From positions 1-18,018 of the forward strand of contig CAZVQJ010000035.1 in NCBI GenBank assembly GCA_964629165.1: a stretch of DNA of 18,018 nucleotides, in the 5' to 3' direction. The notes beneath the pieces are model-generated. The model was given only the letters and a program-made list of their open reading frames with translations, did no database searches and was not told the DNA's origin. Position numbers and translations under genes: made by a program. Positions 1 to 7,738 of the stretch are shown here, piece after piece; the stretch's first letter is position 1, and every line of letters starts with the position of its first letter. The DNA comes from CAWVVV01 sp964629165. Lineage in GTDB: Bacteria; Verrucomicrobiota; Verrucomicrobiia; Opitutales; Oceanipulchritudinaceae.

Positions 1-2
1 GC

Positions 3-521
3 TGGGAACGGGAAAGCCTTGATCGTTTTGCAAGGCATCATGAAACGGGGGAAGCCATCCCCGCGGCTTTGTTCCAGAACCTGCTCAAGACCCGCACGTT
101 CCGGACGGCGAGCTTCATGGTGCGCCAGCTTTCCTTCGGGCGGACCGACCTTTTGCTTCACCTTCGGCACGCGGAGATCGAAGACACCGATCTCGATCGC
201 TGGTGGCGGGAAACAAATGCCGACTACCTCACCCCGACCGCCTCTCCGCCGCGCTCCAATCTGCGCACCTTCGGGCACCTCTTTGCGGATCCGGTCGGAT
301 ATGCGGCGGGTTATTATAGTTACCTCTGGGCGGATGTGCTCGCCTCGGACGCCTTTTCGCGGTTCACGAAGGAAGGCATCTTGAATGCGGAAACGGGGGC
401 GGCGTTCCGGCGGGCCATTCTTGCCAAGGGCAACAGCCAGCCGCCGCAGGAGCTTTATCGGGAATTCATGGGCCGCGATCCCGATCCGGAGGCTCTCCTG
501 CGGGTTCGTGGACTCGCCTGA
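3..521 (+). CDS. M3 family oligopeptidase, C-terminal fragment
   Basis: This is the last 172 residues of a zinc oligopeptidase of the thimet/oligopeptidase A/Dcp family (M3). The reading frame is open from the left window edge, so the gene starts upstream and the HEXXH zinc site lies outside the window. The visible part carries the family's C-terminal signature, FGHLFADPVGYAAGYYSYLW at about residues 90-109 of the fragment, which includes the Gly-Tyr residues that line the substrate cleft, followed by a short helical tail. Such enzymes are usually cytoplasmic and degrade short peptides, including cleaved signal peptides. I cannot tell PrlC from Dcp on this fragment. No T-tracted terminator follows the stop. 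Confidence 0.88.
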   Translation, partial: WERESLDRFARHHETGEAIPAALFQNLLKTRTFRTASFMVRQLSFGRTDLLLHLRHAEIEDTDLDRWWRETNADYLTPTASPPRSNLRTFGHLFADPVGYAAGYYSYLWADVLASDAFSRFTKEGILNAETGAAFRRAILAKGNSQPPQELYREFMGRDPDPEALLRVRGLA

Positions 522-551
522 GCCAACTTGACAGGGGCGCTTCGGGGGCGT

Positions 552-566
552 GTGCCAGCGTGGCAC
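552..566. repeat. Short perfect inverted repeat in intergenic region
   Basis: GTGCCA-GCG-TGGCAC forms a 6-bp dyad with a 3-nt centre, about 30 bp after the M3 peptidase stop and 185 bp before the metallopeptidase start. There is no T-tract on either side, so it is not a standard terminator. It could be an operator half-site pair or chance in GC-rich DNA. I see nothing else definite in the surrounding 522-751 gap and no convincing promoter. Confidence 0.25.
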
Positions 567-751
567 GTTGCCTCGCCACGAAGAGAATCGCGTGCGTGCC
601 CGGTAAAAATCCCTTGTGGGCTCCAAACCTTTTCCGGAGAGAGGCTTACGGGCATTCGGTTGAACGATTTTTGGGTTGGATCAGTCAGTCCTGCTTGAAC
701 GAATCCCGGCACCTGTATTGCTTCAGGTCGGGAACAACTCCCACCACATTT

Positions 752-1417
752 ATGATTCTATTCATTGCAGTCATTGCCTTCACTATGGTCATTGGCCTTT
801 GGGCGCAAAGCCGCGTCAAGGGCGCTTATGGCAAATGGTCCAAATACACGGCCCGCAGCGGGATCACTGGTCGCGAGGCAGCGGCCTACGTGATGCGTGC
901 GGCGGGTGTTGACGGTGTTGAAATCACCGCAACGAAAGGTCACCTTACCGACCATTACGATCCGATGCACAAGCGGCTCGTCTTGAGTGAGGAAAACTAC
1001 TACGGTCGCAGTCTCGCTGCGCTCGGTGTGGCCGCTCACGAGGCGGGACATGCGATCCAGCACGCGCAGGGATATGCCGCTCTCAAGGCGCGGATGGCGA
1101 TGGTCCCGGTCGTGGGGATCGCGAACAACCTGCTGATGGTCATGATGGTGGGCGGTATCTTCCTCGGGATGACTCAGCTCGCTGTCCTCGGACTGGTGGC
1201 CTACGGCGTCATGACCCTTTTCAATCTCGTCACCTTGCCGGTGGAGTTTGACGCTTCGCGCCGGGCAAAAGCGGCCTTGGTGGAAACTGGAATTCTCTCT
1301 GGGGACGAGCGTCGCGGGGTGGACGAAACGCTCGATGCGGCGGCGCTCACCTACGTCGCGGCCTTCGTCGGTTCGCTCGCGTGGCTGTTCTACTTCTTCA
1401 TGGCGACCCGCGACTGA
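752..1417 (+). CDS. Membrane zinc metallopeptidase, YugP family
   Basis: This 221-residue protein matches the neutral zinc metallopeptidase family typified by Bacillus YugP. Residues 1-18 form an N-terminal membrane segment. A cytoplasmic-type core leads to the zinc site HEAGHAIQHA (residues 96-105), and two or three hydrophobic segments follow at about 115-160, with another at about 195-215. The conserved VEFDASRRA stretch after the paired membrane helices is also typical of the family. The start is the ATG at 752, because the family begins directly with a hydrophobic helix. The open frame continues upstream to 560, but that extension is Arg/Cys-rich and not family-like. No clear Shine-Dalgarno precedes the ATG. 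The substrate is unknown. The gene ends 38 bp from the convergent phosphatase gene. Confidence 0.88.
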   Translation: MILFIAVIAFTMVIGLWAQSRVKGAYGKWSKYTARSGITGREAAAYVMRAAGVDGVEITATKGHLTDHYDPMHKRLVLSEENYYGRSLAALGVAAHEAGHAIQHAQGYAALKARMAMVPVVGIANNLLMVMMVGGIFLGMTQLAVLGLVAYGVMTLFNLVTLPVEFDASRRAKAALVETGILSGDERRGVDETLDAAALTYVAAFVGSLAWLFYFFMATRD

Positions 1418-1455
1418 GGGCGACGCGTTGAATGACCGGGTGCCCCGCTCCCGGG

Positions 1456-2229
1456 TCAGGATCTCTGGATGAATCCGGCCCTCCCGGCGGCCCAGACGTC
1501 GTAGGCGAGGGTCTTCCTGTTGGCGCTGGGCCTCATTTCCACCACGCCTCCGGAGGCGCGCACGAGGGAAATACCGGCGGCGACATCCCACAGCCGGATC
1601 GAGGGTTCGAAATAAGCGTCACACTGTCCTCGCGCGACCATCGCCAAGGCCATCGCTGCGGATCCGATCATGCGCACCTTCTTGAACGGCAGGATGCGTG
1701 TGGTGAACGCTGCCAGGGAGGCGGCATCCTTTTCCATTCCGGCGGGAAAGCCCGTGATGAGTGCGGCTTCGTCGAGATTATCAGCCCACGCCGGTTTCGG
1801 CTGTTCTTCCCCATTGATGGTCATGGAGCCGTGCGGGGTTCCGGCAAAGAGGGTATCCGTGTTGAAATCGTAGATGACCCCAAGGACGGGTTCGATTCCT
1901 CGGAGCAGGCCGATACTCACGGCGGAAGTAGGAATTTCGCGCAGGTAGTTGAATGTGCCATCGAGCGGATCCACCAGCCAGATAAGCTCGCCCGATTCGA
2001 TCACGCTCACGTCGCCACCGAGTTCCTCCCCATACACCGGTAGCCCGGAAGCTGCCAGCTTTGCCCGCACGATTTTCTCTGCTTCCGTATCCGCCGCCAG
2101 TTTGACGTCGCGCGAATCACTGAACGTCACGTTCCGCAGTTGATGCGCGGAATCTTTCAAGACGGCCCCGGCCGCCCGCGCGCTTTCGCTCGCCAGTTCC
2201 AGAAGTGCCATCGTGTCGGGATCTTTCAT
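1456..2229 (-). CDS. Inositol monophosphatase family phosphatase
   Basis: This 257-residue Mg2+-dependent phosphatase belongs to the inositol monophosphatase/SuhB/CysQ/HisN family. The metal-binding residues are visible: GEE at 67-69, the DPLDGT motif at 87-92, and the second motif WDVAAG at 214-219. Length and motif spacing are normal for the family. The substrate (inositol phosphate, PAP or histidinol phosphate) cannot be fixed from sequence alone. No pathway neighbours help: the gene sits alone on the minus strand, convergent with the metallopeptidase and divergent from nnr. The first ATG of the frame (2229) is used. An internal ATG six codons later is an equally plausible start, and neither has a visible ribosome binding site. 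Confidence 0.9.
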   Translation of the reverse strand: MKDPDTMALLELASESARAAGAVLKDSAHQLRNVTFSDSRDVKLAADTEAEKIVRAKLAASGLPVYGEELGGDVSVIESGELIWLVDPLDGTFNYLREIPTSAVSIGLLRGIEPVLGVIYDFNTDTLFAGTPHGSMTINGEEQPKPAWADNLDEAALITGFPAGMEKDAASLAAFTTRILPFKKVRMIGSAAMALAMVARGQCDAYFEPSIRLWDVAAGISLVRASGGVVEMRPSANRKTLAYDVWAAGRAGFIQRS

Positions 2230-2375
2230 GCTGATGGTCGTACAAACAGGCTTGCCCAGATTCTGCGAGAGCGAATCCAGCCAAGGAGGCCTGGCCGGTG
2301 CCCGCGGGCGAAAACCGGGCCAGGCCGATCGGTTTCATTTTGCCAAACCTATGAGCGTTTGGTTTTTTCTGTGCG

Positions 2376-3950
2376 ATGTTCGATGCGGTACCATTGATGA
2401 GCTGTGCGGAGGCGGGGGAATGGGAAAGTCGGTTGTTGCCGGACGCATCGTCAGTCGACGGAGCGATGGAGCGTGCGGGGGCCGCGATCGCTGCAACGCT
2501 CCGAGAAGATTTCCGGAGTTGGCGGGCATGGCCGGAGGCCCCTCGCATTTTGATCCTTGCGGGAAAGGGCAAGAACACGGGCGACGCGCTCATCGCGGTC
2601 CGGAAGCTGGCGCTTGAACGACCGAAGCTGACTGCGACGATTCTTTGGATCTTTGGAGACGGGGCCGCCCGCGATCCTGTTCTCCGGGCTGCTGACGGGT
2701 TGCGGGAGGTCCTGGGCGAGCGCGTCTTCGAGACGGTGTGGACCGGCGAGACAACGGCTTTCGGGGAAACGAAGGATTTTGAGGTGACGATCGATGGGAT
2801 CGTTGGCATGTCGTTCCAACCCCCATGGCGTGCGCCCGGCGAAGCGGTTGTGCGCTGGGCAGCGGCAAATCGCTCCCGGCTCGGCTATCGGGTTGCGGTG
2901 GATCTGCCGAGCGGGATGGGAGACACCTCGGGCGCAGTGATTTTCACAGCGGATGTCACCTATGCGACCGGGATCGTCAAACGGCCGCTCCTGCAAGCGG
3001 GCGCAACGCGGTGGACTGGACGGGTTCGGTTCCTTGATCTCGGGTTTTTTGGGACCGGCGGCTCCGAGGCGGATCCTGCGGATGTCGTTTCTCTCCCGTC
3101 GGTCGTTCGCCAGATCGGAGTTCCACGTCCGGCCTTTTCGGACAAGCGTGACTACGGCCATGTTTATGTGCTGGGAGGTTCGCGGCGGTATCCGGGAGCG
3201 ATCCTGATGGCGACGCATGCGGCGGTGCGGGCGGGGGCGGGACTCATCACGGCGCTCGTTCCGGCACCGCTGGCACCTGCGCTTGCCGCCGTTGTGCCGG
3301 AGGCCATGTGGATGGAATTGCCGGTCGAGGGGGAGGGCTCATTCTCCGATGCAGCCTTCGAGCAGATCCGGGACGGCTTGGGCAAACGGGGGGTTCTCGT
3401 GGTAGGCCCGGGAATGATCGCGGACGGGACCAACGCCCGGTTGGTCGCGCGGATCCTTCGTGAGGTCGAGCTTCCCCTCGTGCTCGACGCAGGATCGCTG
3501 GGTGCGGATCTGGCGCGCCTCCTGGCGGATCGGTCGCCCGCAGCGGGCCCTGTCGTTCTGACTCCGCACCAAGGAGAGTTCAACCGCCTGCTCAACCGCG
3601 AGGGTGGCGACTACGCGCGCGAGGATCTGGTCAGGCTCAGTCGGGAGAGTGGAGCCACGGTTGTGCTGAAAGGCCCCGTCACGCGCGTGTGCAGGGGAGG
3701 GACCGTTTATCATTGCCCTGTAGGGAACCCGGTCCTGGCGCGCGGTGGCTCGGGTGACCTCCTCGCCGGGATGATCGGGGCTCGCCTGAGCGTGCAACCA
3801 GACCACGCGCTGCAGGCTGCGCTCGAAGCGGTTCAGTGGCATGGCGCGGCTGCGGACGCACTCTCTGCACGACGCGGGGAAACGGGGGTACGCACGACGG
3901 AACTGCTGGATTATCTGAGTCCGGCCCTGCGCTCCGCCTGGGACGACTGA
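2376..3950 (+). CDS. nnr: Bifunctional NAD(P)H-hydrate epimerase / ADP-dependent dehydratase
   Basis: This 524-residue fusion repairs hydrated NADH and NADPH. The N-terminal YjeF_N epimerase domain (about 1-225) interconverts R- and S-NAD(P)HX. It shows MERAG (31-35), the nucleotide loop GKGKNTGDA (63-71), and VDLPSG (175-180). The C-terminal ribokinase-like dehydratase (about 255-524) shows GGSRRYPGAILMA (267-279), VVGPG (342-346), LTPHQGEF (395-402) and GGSGDLLAG (457-465), with the catalytic Asp at about 461. The epimerase loop departs from the usual GPGNNGGDG, as noted in the findings. The start is the ATG at 2376. Another ATG at 2397 would still leave the domain intact. The stop codon overlaps the dprA start, so the two genes are probably cotranscribed. 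Confidence 0.93.
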   Translation: MFDAVPLMSCAEAGEWESRLLPDASSVDGAMERAGAAIAATLREDFRSWRAWPEAPRILILAGKGKNTGDALIAVRKLALERPKLTATILWIFGDGAARDPVLRAADGLREVLGERVFETVWTGETTAFGETKDFEVTIDGIVGMSFQPPWRAPGEAVVRWAAANRSRLGYRVAVDLPSGMGDTSGAVIFTADVTYATGIVKRPLLQAGATRWTGRVRFLDLGFFGTGGSEADPADVVSLPSVVRQIGVPRPAFSDKRDYGHVYVLGGSRRYPGAILMATHAAVRAGAGLITALVPAPLAPALAAVVPEAMWMELPVEGEGSFSDAAFEQIRDGLGKRGVLVVGPGMIADGTNARLVARILREVELPLVLDAGSLGADLARLLADRSPAAGPVVLTPHQGEFNRLLNREGGDYAREDLVRLSRESGATVVLKGPVTRVCRGGTVYHCPVGNPVLARGGSGDLLAGMIGARLSVQPDHALQAALEAVQWHGAAADALSARRGETGVRTTELLDYLSPALRSAWDD

Positions 3951-5077
3951 TGATTCCCCGGAACCGAGCACACGCGTTGATGATCCTGAATGCGCTCCCG
4001 GACTGGGGGCCGATCAACGCACGACGCCTTCTGGCGTGGGCGGCGGGCGATTGGATGCGTGTCTATTCAGCGACTCTCGAGGAGCTTGCTCCGGTCGTCG
4101 GCGCAGCCCGTGCGCGGCGTTTGCTCGCATGGCCCCGGCAGTTTGATGTCGGTGCGGAGGAGGCCCGGCTCTCGGAGATGGGGGCTGCCTTTATCCTTGA
4201 GGACGACCCCCGTTATCCCGCCGAGCTGAAGCGGCTCGAGGACGCCCCTCTGGGGCTCTACTGGCAGGGCCGGGAATCGCTTCCGTCACCTGCGATCGCC
4301 ATTGTCGGGACGCGTCATGCGACGCCCTACGGCCGAAGGATCACGCAACAGTTTACGCGTGAGCTCGTCCGCGCCGGGTTTTCCATCGTGAGCGGACTCG
4401 CGTTGGGGATCGATGCAGATGCCCATCGTACGGCACTCGAGGCGGGCGGCGCAACGGCGGCGGTTCTGGGGCATGGACTTGACCGAACCTATCCGCCACA
4501 GAACCGGGGACTCTTCGACGAAATGCGCAGTCGCGGGATCGTGATCAGTGAGTTCCCGCTCGGGCGCCGCCCGGATCGCCAGTCGTTTCCCCAGCGGAAC
4601 CGGTTGGTTTCGGGCATGTCGCTGGCAACGCTCGTCGTGGAAACTTCGATCCGCGGTGGCAGCCTGATCACGGCTCGCTTTGCGATGGAACAGAATCGAA
4701 CCGTTTTTGCGGTTCCGGGGCGCCTCGATCAGGTCCATTCGGCCGGGTGCCATGAACTGATTCGCGACGGGGCAACCCTCGTGAGGTCGGTGGACGACAT
4801 CCTCGAGGAACTGCGGTTCATGCAGCTCGACCTGTCGGCGGCGATGGACCGTGCGCCGGAAAAAGAAAGGCAGCCGGACGATCCCGCCTTGGGGTTGTCA
4901 ATGGGAGAGGACGAGCGGGCTCTGATGGAGCTTTTGCGGCACGGGGATGTGCTTCATCCTGATCAGTTTTGTGAAGCCACCGGCTACCCATCGTACCGTG
5001 TGCATGCCGCACTGATGATCCTGGAGCTGCAACGGCTGGTGGTGCGCGTTCCGGGAGGCGCCTACGAGAAACGGTGA
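3950..5077 (+). CDS. dprA: DNA processing protein DprA
   Basis: DprA binds incoming single-stranded DNA during natural transformation and loads RecA. The protein has 375 residues. An N-terminal helical, SAM-like region (about 1-70) precedes the Rossmann-fold core. The core shows AIVGTRHATPYG (117-128), VSGLALGIDADAH (147-159), VLGHGLDRTYPPQN (172-185) and FPQRNRLVSGMS (213-224). A winged-helix-like C-terminus (about 310-375) matches the DML1-type domain. The ATG at 3950 shares one base with the nnr stop (TGATG), which implies translational coupling and decides this start over the upstream open frame. No other competence genes are in the window, so active competence is not shown. Confidence 0.95.
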   Translation: MIPRNRAHALMILNALPDWGPINARRLLAWAAGDWMRVYSATLEELAPVVGAARARRLLAWPRQFDVGAEEARLSEMGAAFILEDDPRYPAELKRLEDAPLGLYWQGRESLPSPAIAIVGTRHATPYGRRITQQFTRELVRAGFSIVSGLALGIDADAHRTALEAGGATAAVLGHGLDRTYPPQNRGLFDEMRSRGIVISEFPLGRRPDRQSFPQRNRLVSGMSLATLVVETSIRGGSLITARFAMEQNRTVFAVPGRLDQVHSAGCHELIRDGATLVRSVDDILEELRFMQLDLSAAMDRAPEKERQPDDPALGLSMGEDERALMELLRHGDVLHPDQFCEATGYPSYRVHAALMILELQRLVVRVPGGAYEKR

Positions 5078-5134
5078 ACATTGCCCGGGCGGAGGGACCC
5101 ATACATTCGAACCGCCGGAACGAGCGCGTCCGAT

Positions 5135-5665
5135 TCAGGAACGAACGACGGCGTATTTCAGAAGGATTGTCTGGGAGGAGAGAAGCTCGTGAGAGAGGAG
5201 CCGGAGAGGAACCTCGGGCGCCTCGGGGGCGAGGAGCAGGCCCTGCCCGAAGATCCACGGTTCGATCGTGATCCAGACTGCCGAGACAAGCCCGGCTTCA
5301 AGGAAGGCAGTGTGGAGTTGGGCGCCTCCCACAAGAGCCACCCGTTCGACACCTGAGGCAGCCAGCCGCTCCATCAGGATCGCCGGTTCTTCATGGGTGA
5401 AGACGAGTCCGGGAACGGCTTCGTGGGCAAATGCGCGAGGATTGCGGGTAAACACATATCGTGGCCGCCGGGGATCAATTCGCGTGTGGATGAGGGCGCG
5501 CCCGGCCTCGTAGGTTCGGCGGCCCATGAGCACCGCCGGCATGTCCGCAAGCGTCTTCCGAAACCAGCGCCGGTCCGCCTCCGAGGTAAAGTGGTTGCCG
5601 GCCGCCGGGCCGCGCGTGATCCGCCCGTCGATGGATTGGGCAGCGATTAGAATGACCTCTGTCAC
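5135..5665 (-). CDS. RibD C-terminal / dihydrofolate reductase-fold protein
   Basis: This 176-residue single-domain protein has the RibD_C/DHFR fold. It starts with ILIAAQSIDGRITRG near the N-terminus, then has MGRRTYEAG in the middle and VALVGGAQLHTAFLEAGLV before a C-terminal GQGLLL segment. These match the NADPH-binding reductase domain of riboflavin biosynthesis and its stand-alone relatives. No deaminase domain is attached, so RibD itself is unlikely and the substrate is unknown. The start is a GTG at 5665, supported by a good Shine-Dalgarno (GAAGG, 5 nt spacing) that begins right after the HIT gene stop 12 bp upstream. It is the last gene of the nrdR-unknown-HIT cluster and converges on dprA. 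Confidence 0.8.
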   Translation of the reverse strand: MTEVILIAAQSIDGRITRGPAAGNHFTSEADRRWFRKTLADMPAVLMGRRTYEAGRALIHTRIDPRRPRYVFTRNPRAFAHEAVPGLVFTHEEPAILMERLAASGVERVALVGGAQLHTAFLEAGLVSAVWITIEPWIFGQGLLLAPEAPEVPLRLLSHELLSSQTILLKYAVVRS

Positions 5666-5677
5666 CGTTGCCTTCGC

Positions 5678-6022
5678 TCAGCCGGGGGGCCACGAAAGCG
5701 CCCGGCCTCCGAGCAGATGGACGTGGAGGTGAGGCACGCTCTCTCCGCCGTCCGGCCCGTTGTTGATGACGATCCGGAACCCGTTGGCCAAGCCCAGCGT
5801 CCGCGCCAGGCCCCTGGCCACGATCAGCAGATGGCCGACCAGTTCGGCGTCTTCATCCTGCGCTTCAGCGATTCGGGGAATGACTTTGCGAGGAACAATC
5901 AGAAGATGGACGGGCGCTTTCGGATCAATATCGTGGAAAGCGATGCAGCGGGTGTCCTCATGGACCAACTTTGCCGGGATCTCTCCGGCCATGATGCGTT
6001 CGAAGATCGTTTTGTCAGCCAT
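5678..6022 (-). CDS. HIT family nucleotide-binding protein
   Basis: This 114-residue histidine-triad protein is of the Hint/HinT type. It shows the expected start (ADKTIFERIMAGEIPAKLV), the segment IAFHDIDPKAPVHLLIVPRK (27-46), and the triad HLHVHLL at 98-104 with His98, His100 and His102. Family members are nucleoside phosphoramidases or dinucleotide hydrolases. Length is normal for HinT. The frame is open upstream, but the ATG at 6022 gives the canonical N-terminus. The start lies 13 bp after the stop of the unknown gene and its stop is 12 bp from the next start, so it sits inside an operon. Confidence 0.93.
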   Translation of the reverse strand: MADKTIFERIMAGEIPAKLVHEDTRCIAFHDIDPKAPVHLLIVPRKVIPRIAEAQDEDAELVGHLLIVARGLARTLGLANGFRIVINNGPDGGESVPHLHVHLLGGRALSWPPG

Positions 6023-6035
6023 CGGATGAGAGTCG

Positions 6036-6551
6036 TCAGGTATAGAGAATGGTGAGGGCGGTATTGCCCGTGGTCCATTCTGCGGCGAGTGAATCAATAT
6101 AGGCTTTCGCCCGGTCACAGTTTTCGCGCTGCTTACGATTGAAGCGCTGGCTGTTGCCCTGGATCGCCCCCCGCAGCCCGGTGATGAAGATCAGGGCGCT
6201 ATCGTAGCCGGCGATACGTTTGAGGCCGACAAGCAGCTCCGAACGGACGAACAAGGGGTCGAAATTTCGTCCGCGCAAGTCGAGATGGAAGAGGCCGTAA
6301 CTGGTTTGGATCCTGTTATGGGTCGCAACGAGTCGAAAGGCGGCTTCCGCAAAATTGGCGAGGCTGGCGTCGAGGCCGTCCTCCTCGTCAAGGGCCGCAT
6401 CGATCGCGTCCTTGATGTTTTTTGCAAGGAATCGGTCTTCCCCCGTCGCGTCGGCGAAGAGGTTCAGGACGCAGTGCCACTTCGCCAGTTCTTCCGAATC
6501 GTCAGTCCTGGTGCTCCTGCTTGAGGTCGGAGATTTCGCGGGCAAGTTCAT
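6036..6551 (-). CDS. Hypothetical protein downstream of nrdR
   Basis: I do not recognise this protein. With the ATG at 6551 it has 171 residues. The stretch from about 18 to 171 looks like a soluble, mostly helical domain, with acidic N-terminal helices (NIKDAIDAALDEEDGLD) and a basic region near the C-terminus (QRFNRKQRENCDRAK). There is no signal peptide or membrane segment. The start is uncertain: the first residues after 6551 read Ser/Arg/Thr-rich and overlap the end of nrdR by 50 nt. The protein may really begin at a non-ATG codon close to the nrdR stop. Its place in a tight cluster with nrdR and the HIT gene suggests coupled expression. NusB, which often follows nrdR, was considered but the sequence does not match it. 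Confidence 0.6.
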   Translation of the reverse strand: MNLPAKSPTSSRSTRTDDSEELAKWHCVLNLFADATGEDRFLAKNIKDAIDAALDEEDGLDASLANFAEAAFRLVATHNRIQTSYGLFHLDLRGRNFDPLFVRSELLVGLKRIAGYDSALIFITGLRGAIQGNSQRFNRKQRENCDRAKAYIDSLAAEWTTGNTALTILYT

Positions 6552-6963
6552 CAATATCGCAGAAGTCCTTATAGACGGAAGCAAACCGCACGTAGGCAAT
6601 CTGATCAATGCTTTTGAGGTGATTCATGAGACGCTCGCCGATCGCCTTGGTGGGAATCTCGTTGTCAAACTCCGCTTCGAGCGCAGCCGTCACATCGCTC
6701 ACCACCATCTCAACCTGTTCGATGTCGATCGGCCGCTTTTCGCAGGCGCGGCGAAGGCCGCCAAGGATCTTGTTGCGGTCGAACTCCTCCCGTCTCCCGT
6801 CGTTCTTGAGAACGAAGAGCCCTTCGCGGACGACTTCTTCCGAAGTGGTAAAGCGGTAACCGCATTGTTGACAATGGCGGCGGCGGCGGATCCCCAATCC
6901 ATTGCGGGAAACACGTGAGTCAATCACCCTGGTTTCGCGGTCGCTACATTTCGGGCATTGCAT
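6502..6963 (-). CDS. nrdR: Transcriptional repressor NrdR
   Basis: NrdR represses ribonucleotide reductase genes in response to bound ATP/dATP. This copy has 153 residues, the family's normal size. The N-terminal zinc ribbon has CPKC (3-6) and CQQC (31-34) with the intervening DSR and RRRRHC stretches. The ATP-cone follows, with the typical KNDGRREEFDRNKI and IDQIAYVRFASVYKDF segments. The ATG at 6963 gives the standard MQCPKC start. The frame is open further upstream but those residues are not family-like. No nrd genes or clear NrdR boxes are in the window. It heads a minus-strand cluster with the unknown, HIT and RibD_C-like genes. Confidence 0.96.
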   Translation of the reverse strand: MQCPKCSDRETRVIDSRVSRNGLGIRRRRHCQQCGYRFTTSEEVVREGLFVLKNDGRREEFDRNKILGGLRRACEKRPIDIEQVEMVVSDVTAALEAEFDNEIPTKAIGERLMNHLKSIDQIAYVRFASVYKDFCDIDELAREISDLKQEHQD

Positions 6964-7055
6964 GATGCGTGTGAAACGTGCCAGCCAATCCGGCTGTCCG
7001 CCGGGCGTCAATGGTTATTGCGCGCACTCTCGTTGCGCCCGTGGCCCCGGCCGCA

Positions 7056-7637
7056 TCAGGGGTGGCGGGCGGGGAGGGAGAGAAAGTTCTTGAGGACCTG
7101 CATGCCGTTTTCGGTCGCGAGGGATTCCGGGTGAAACTGCACGCCCCAGATGGGAAGTTCCCGGTGGCGCAGCCCCATGATTTCGCCCTCATCAGTCTCC
7201 GCCGTGATTTCGAGGGACTGGGGAAAGCTCGCCCGTTCGATCAGGAGCGAGTGGTAACGGGTCGCTGCGAAACCGTCGGGTATCTCCGAAAAAAGCTCTT
7301 CCCCCTGATGGCGGATCGGAGAAGTCTTCCCGTGCATCAAACGGTCTGCGCGCACGATCTTGCCGCCGAAAAATTGACCGACACACTGATGGCCGAGGCA
7401 GACGCCAAAGAGGGGAATGCCTGCACGAGCGGCCGCTTCGACCACGGCGACCGAACAGCCCGCTTCATTTGGGCTGCAGGGTCCGGGGGAGAGAAGGATC
7501 CTTTCGGGCCGGCGGGCGAGGACCCCCGGCGCATCGATTTCGTCGTTGCGCACGACCGCCTGCTCCACCCCGAGCTGCCCGAAGTATTGCACGAGGTTGT
7601 AGGTGAAGGAATCGAAATTATCGATGACAAGGAGCAT
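7056..7637 (-). CDS. Class I glutamine amidotransferase, TrpG/PabA (anthranilate or aminodeoxychorismate synthase component II)
   Basis: This 193-residue subunit supplies ammonia from glutamine to chorismate in tryptophan or folate synthesis. The characteristic MLLVIDNFDSFTYNL start, LLSPGPCSP oxyanion strand, GVCLGHQ nucleophile elbow (catalytic Cys) and VQFHPES catalytic His-Glu motif are all present. TrpG and PabA are not separable by sequence, and many genomes use one protein for both. No trpE or pabB partner is in the window. The ATG at 7637 is chosen because it gives the canonical N-terminus. An earlier ATG would add a Trp/Arg-rich extension. The gene is divergent from tgt and lies 92 bp upstream of nrdR on the same strand. 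Confidence 0.92.
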   Translation of the reverse strand: MLLVIDNFDSFTYNLVQYFGQLGVEQAVVRNDEIDAPGVLARRPERILLSPGPCSPNEAGCSVAVVEAAARAGIPLFGVCLGHQCVGQFFGGKIVRADRLMHGKTSPIRHQGEELFSEIPDGFAATRYHSLLIERASFPQSLEITAETDEGEIMGLRHRELPIWGVQFHPESLATENGMQVLKNFLSLPARHP

Positions 7638-7738
7638 CGACGCTAAAAGTGGAATCGCCGGGCGGCGCGTCAAGTCCCACAATCGACTTGCCATGAAGGC
7701 TCCTTTTGCCGCTCGGTGCGCAGCAGACAAAAGCTGGT

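Noticed and set aside
1433..1456. Hairpin between the convergent metallopeptidase and phosphatase genes (ACCGGG...CCCGGGT)
   Set aside because: The pairing needs a bulge and there is no T-tract on either strand, so a terminator call is not supported.
758..1591. 277-codon minus-strand frame across the metallopeptidase and phosphatase genes
   Set aside because: It is antisense to a gene with a clear HEAGH site and has an Arg-rich shadow composition.
5078..5134. Terminator between convergent dprA and the RibD_C-like gene
   Set aside because: No stable stem followed by T is visible in the 57-bp gap.
6983..7011. Minus-strand promoter for nrdR (TTGACG-N17-TTGGCT)
   Set aside because: The -35 is good but the -10 has few matches. 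It is at chance level in this sequence.
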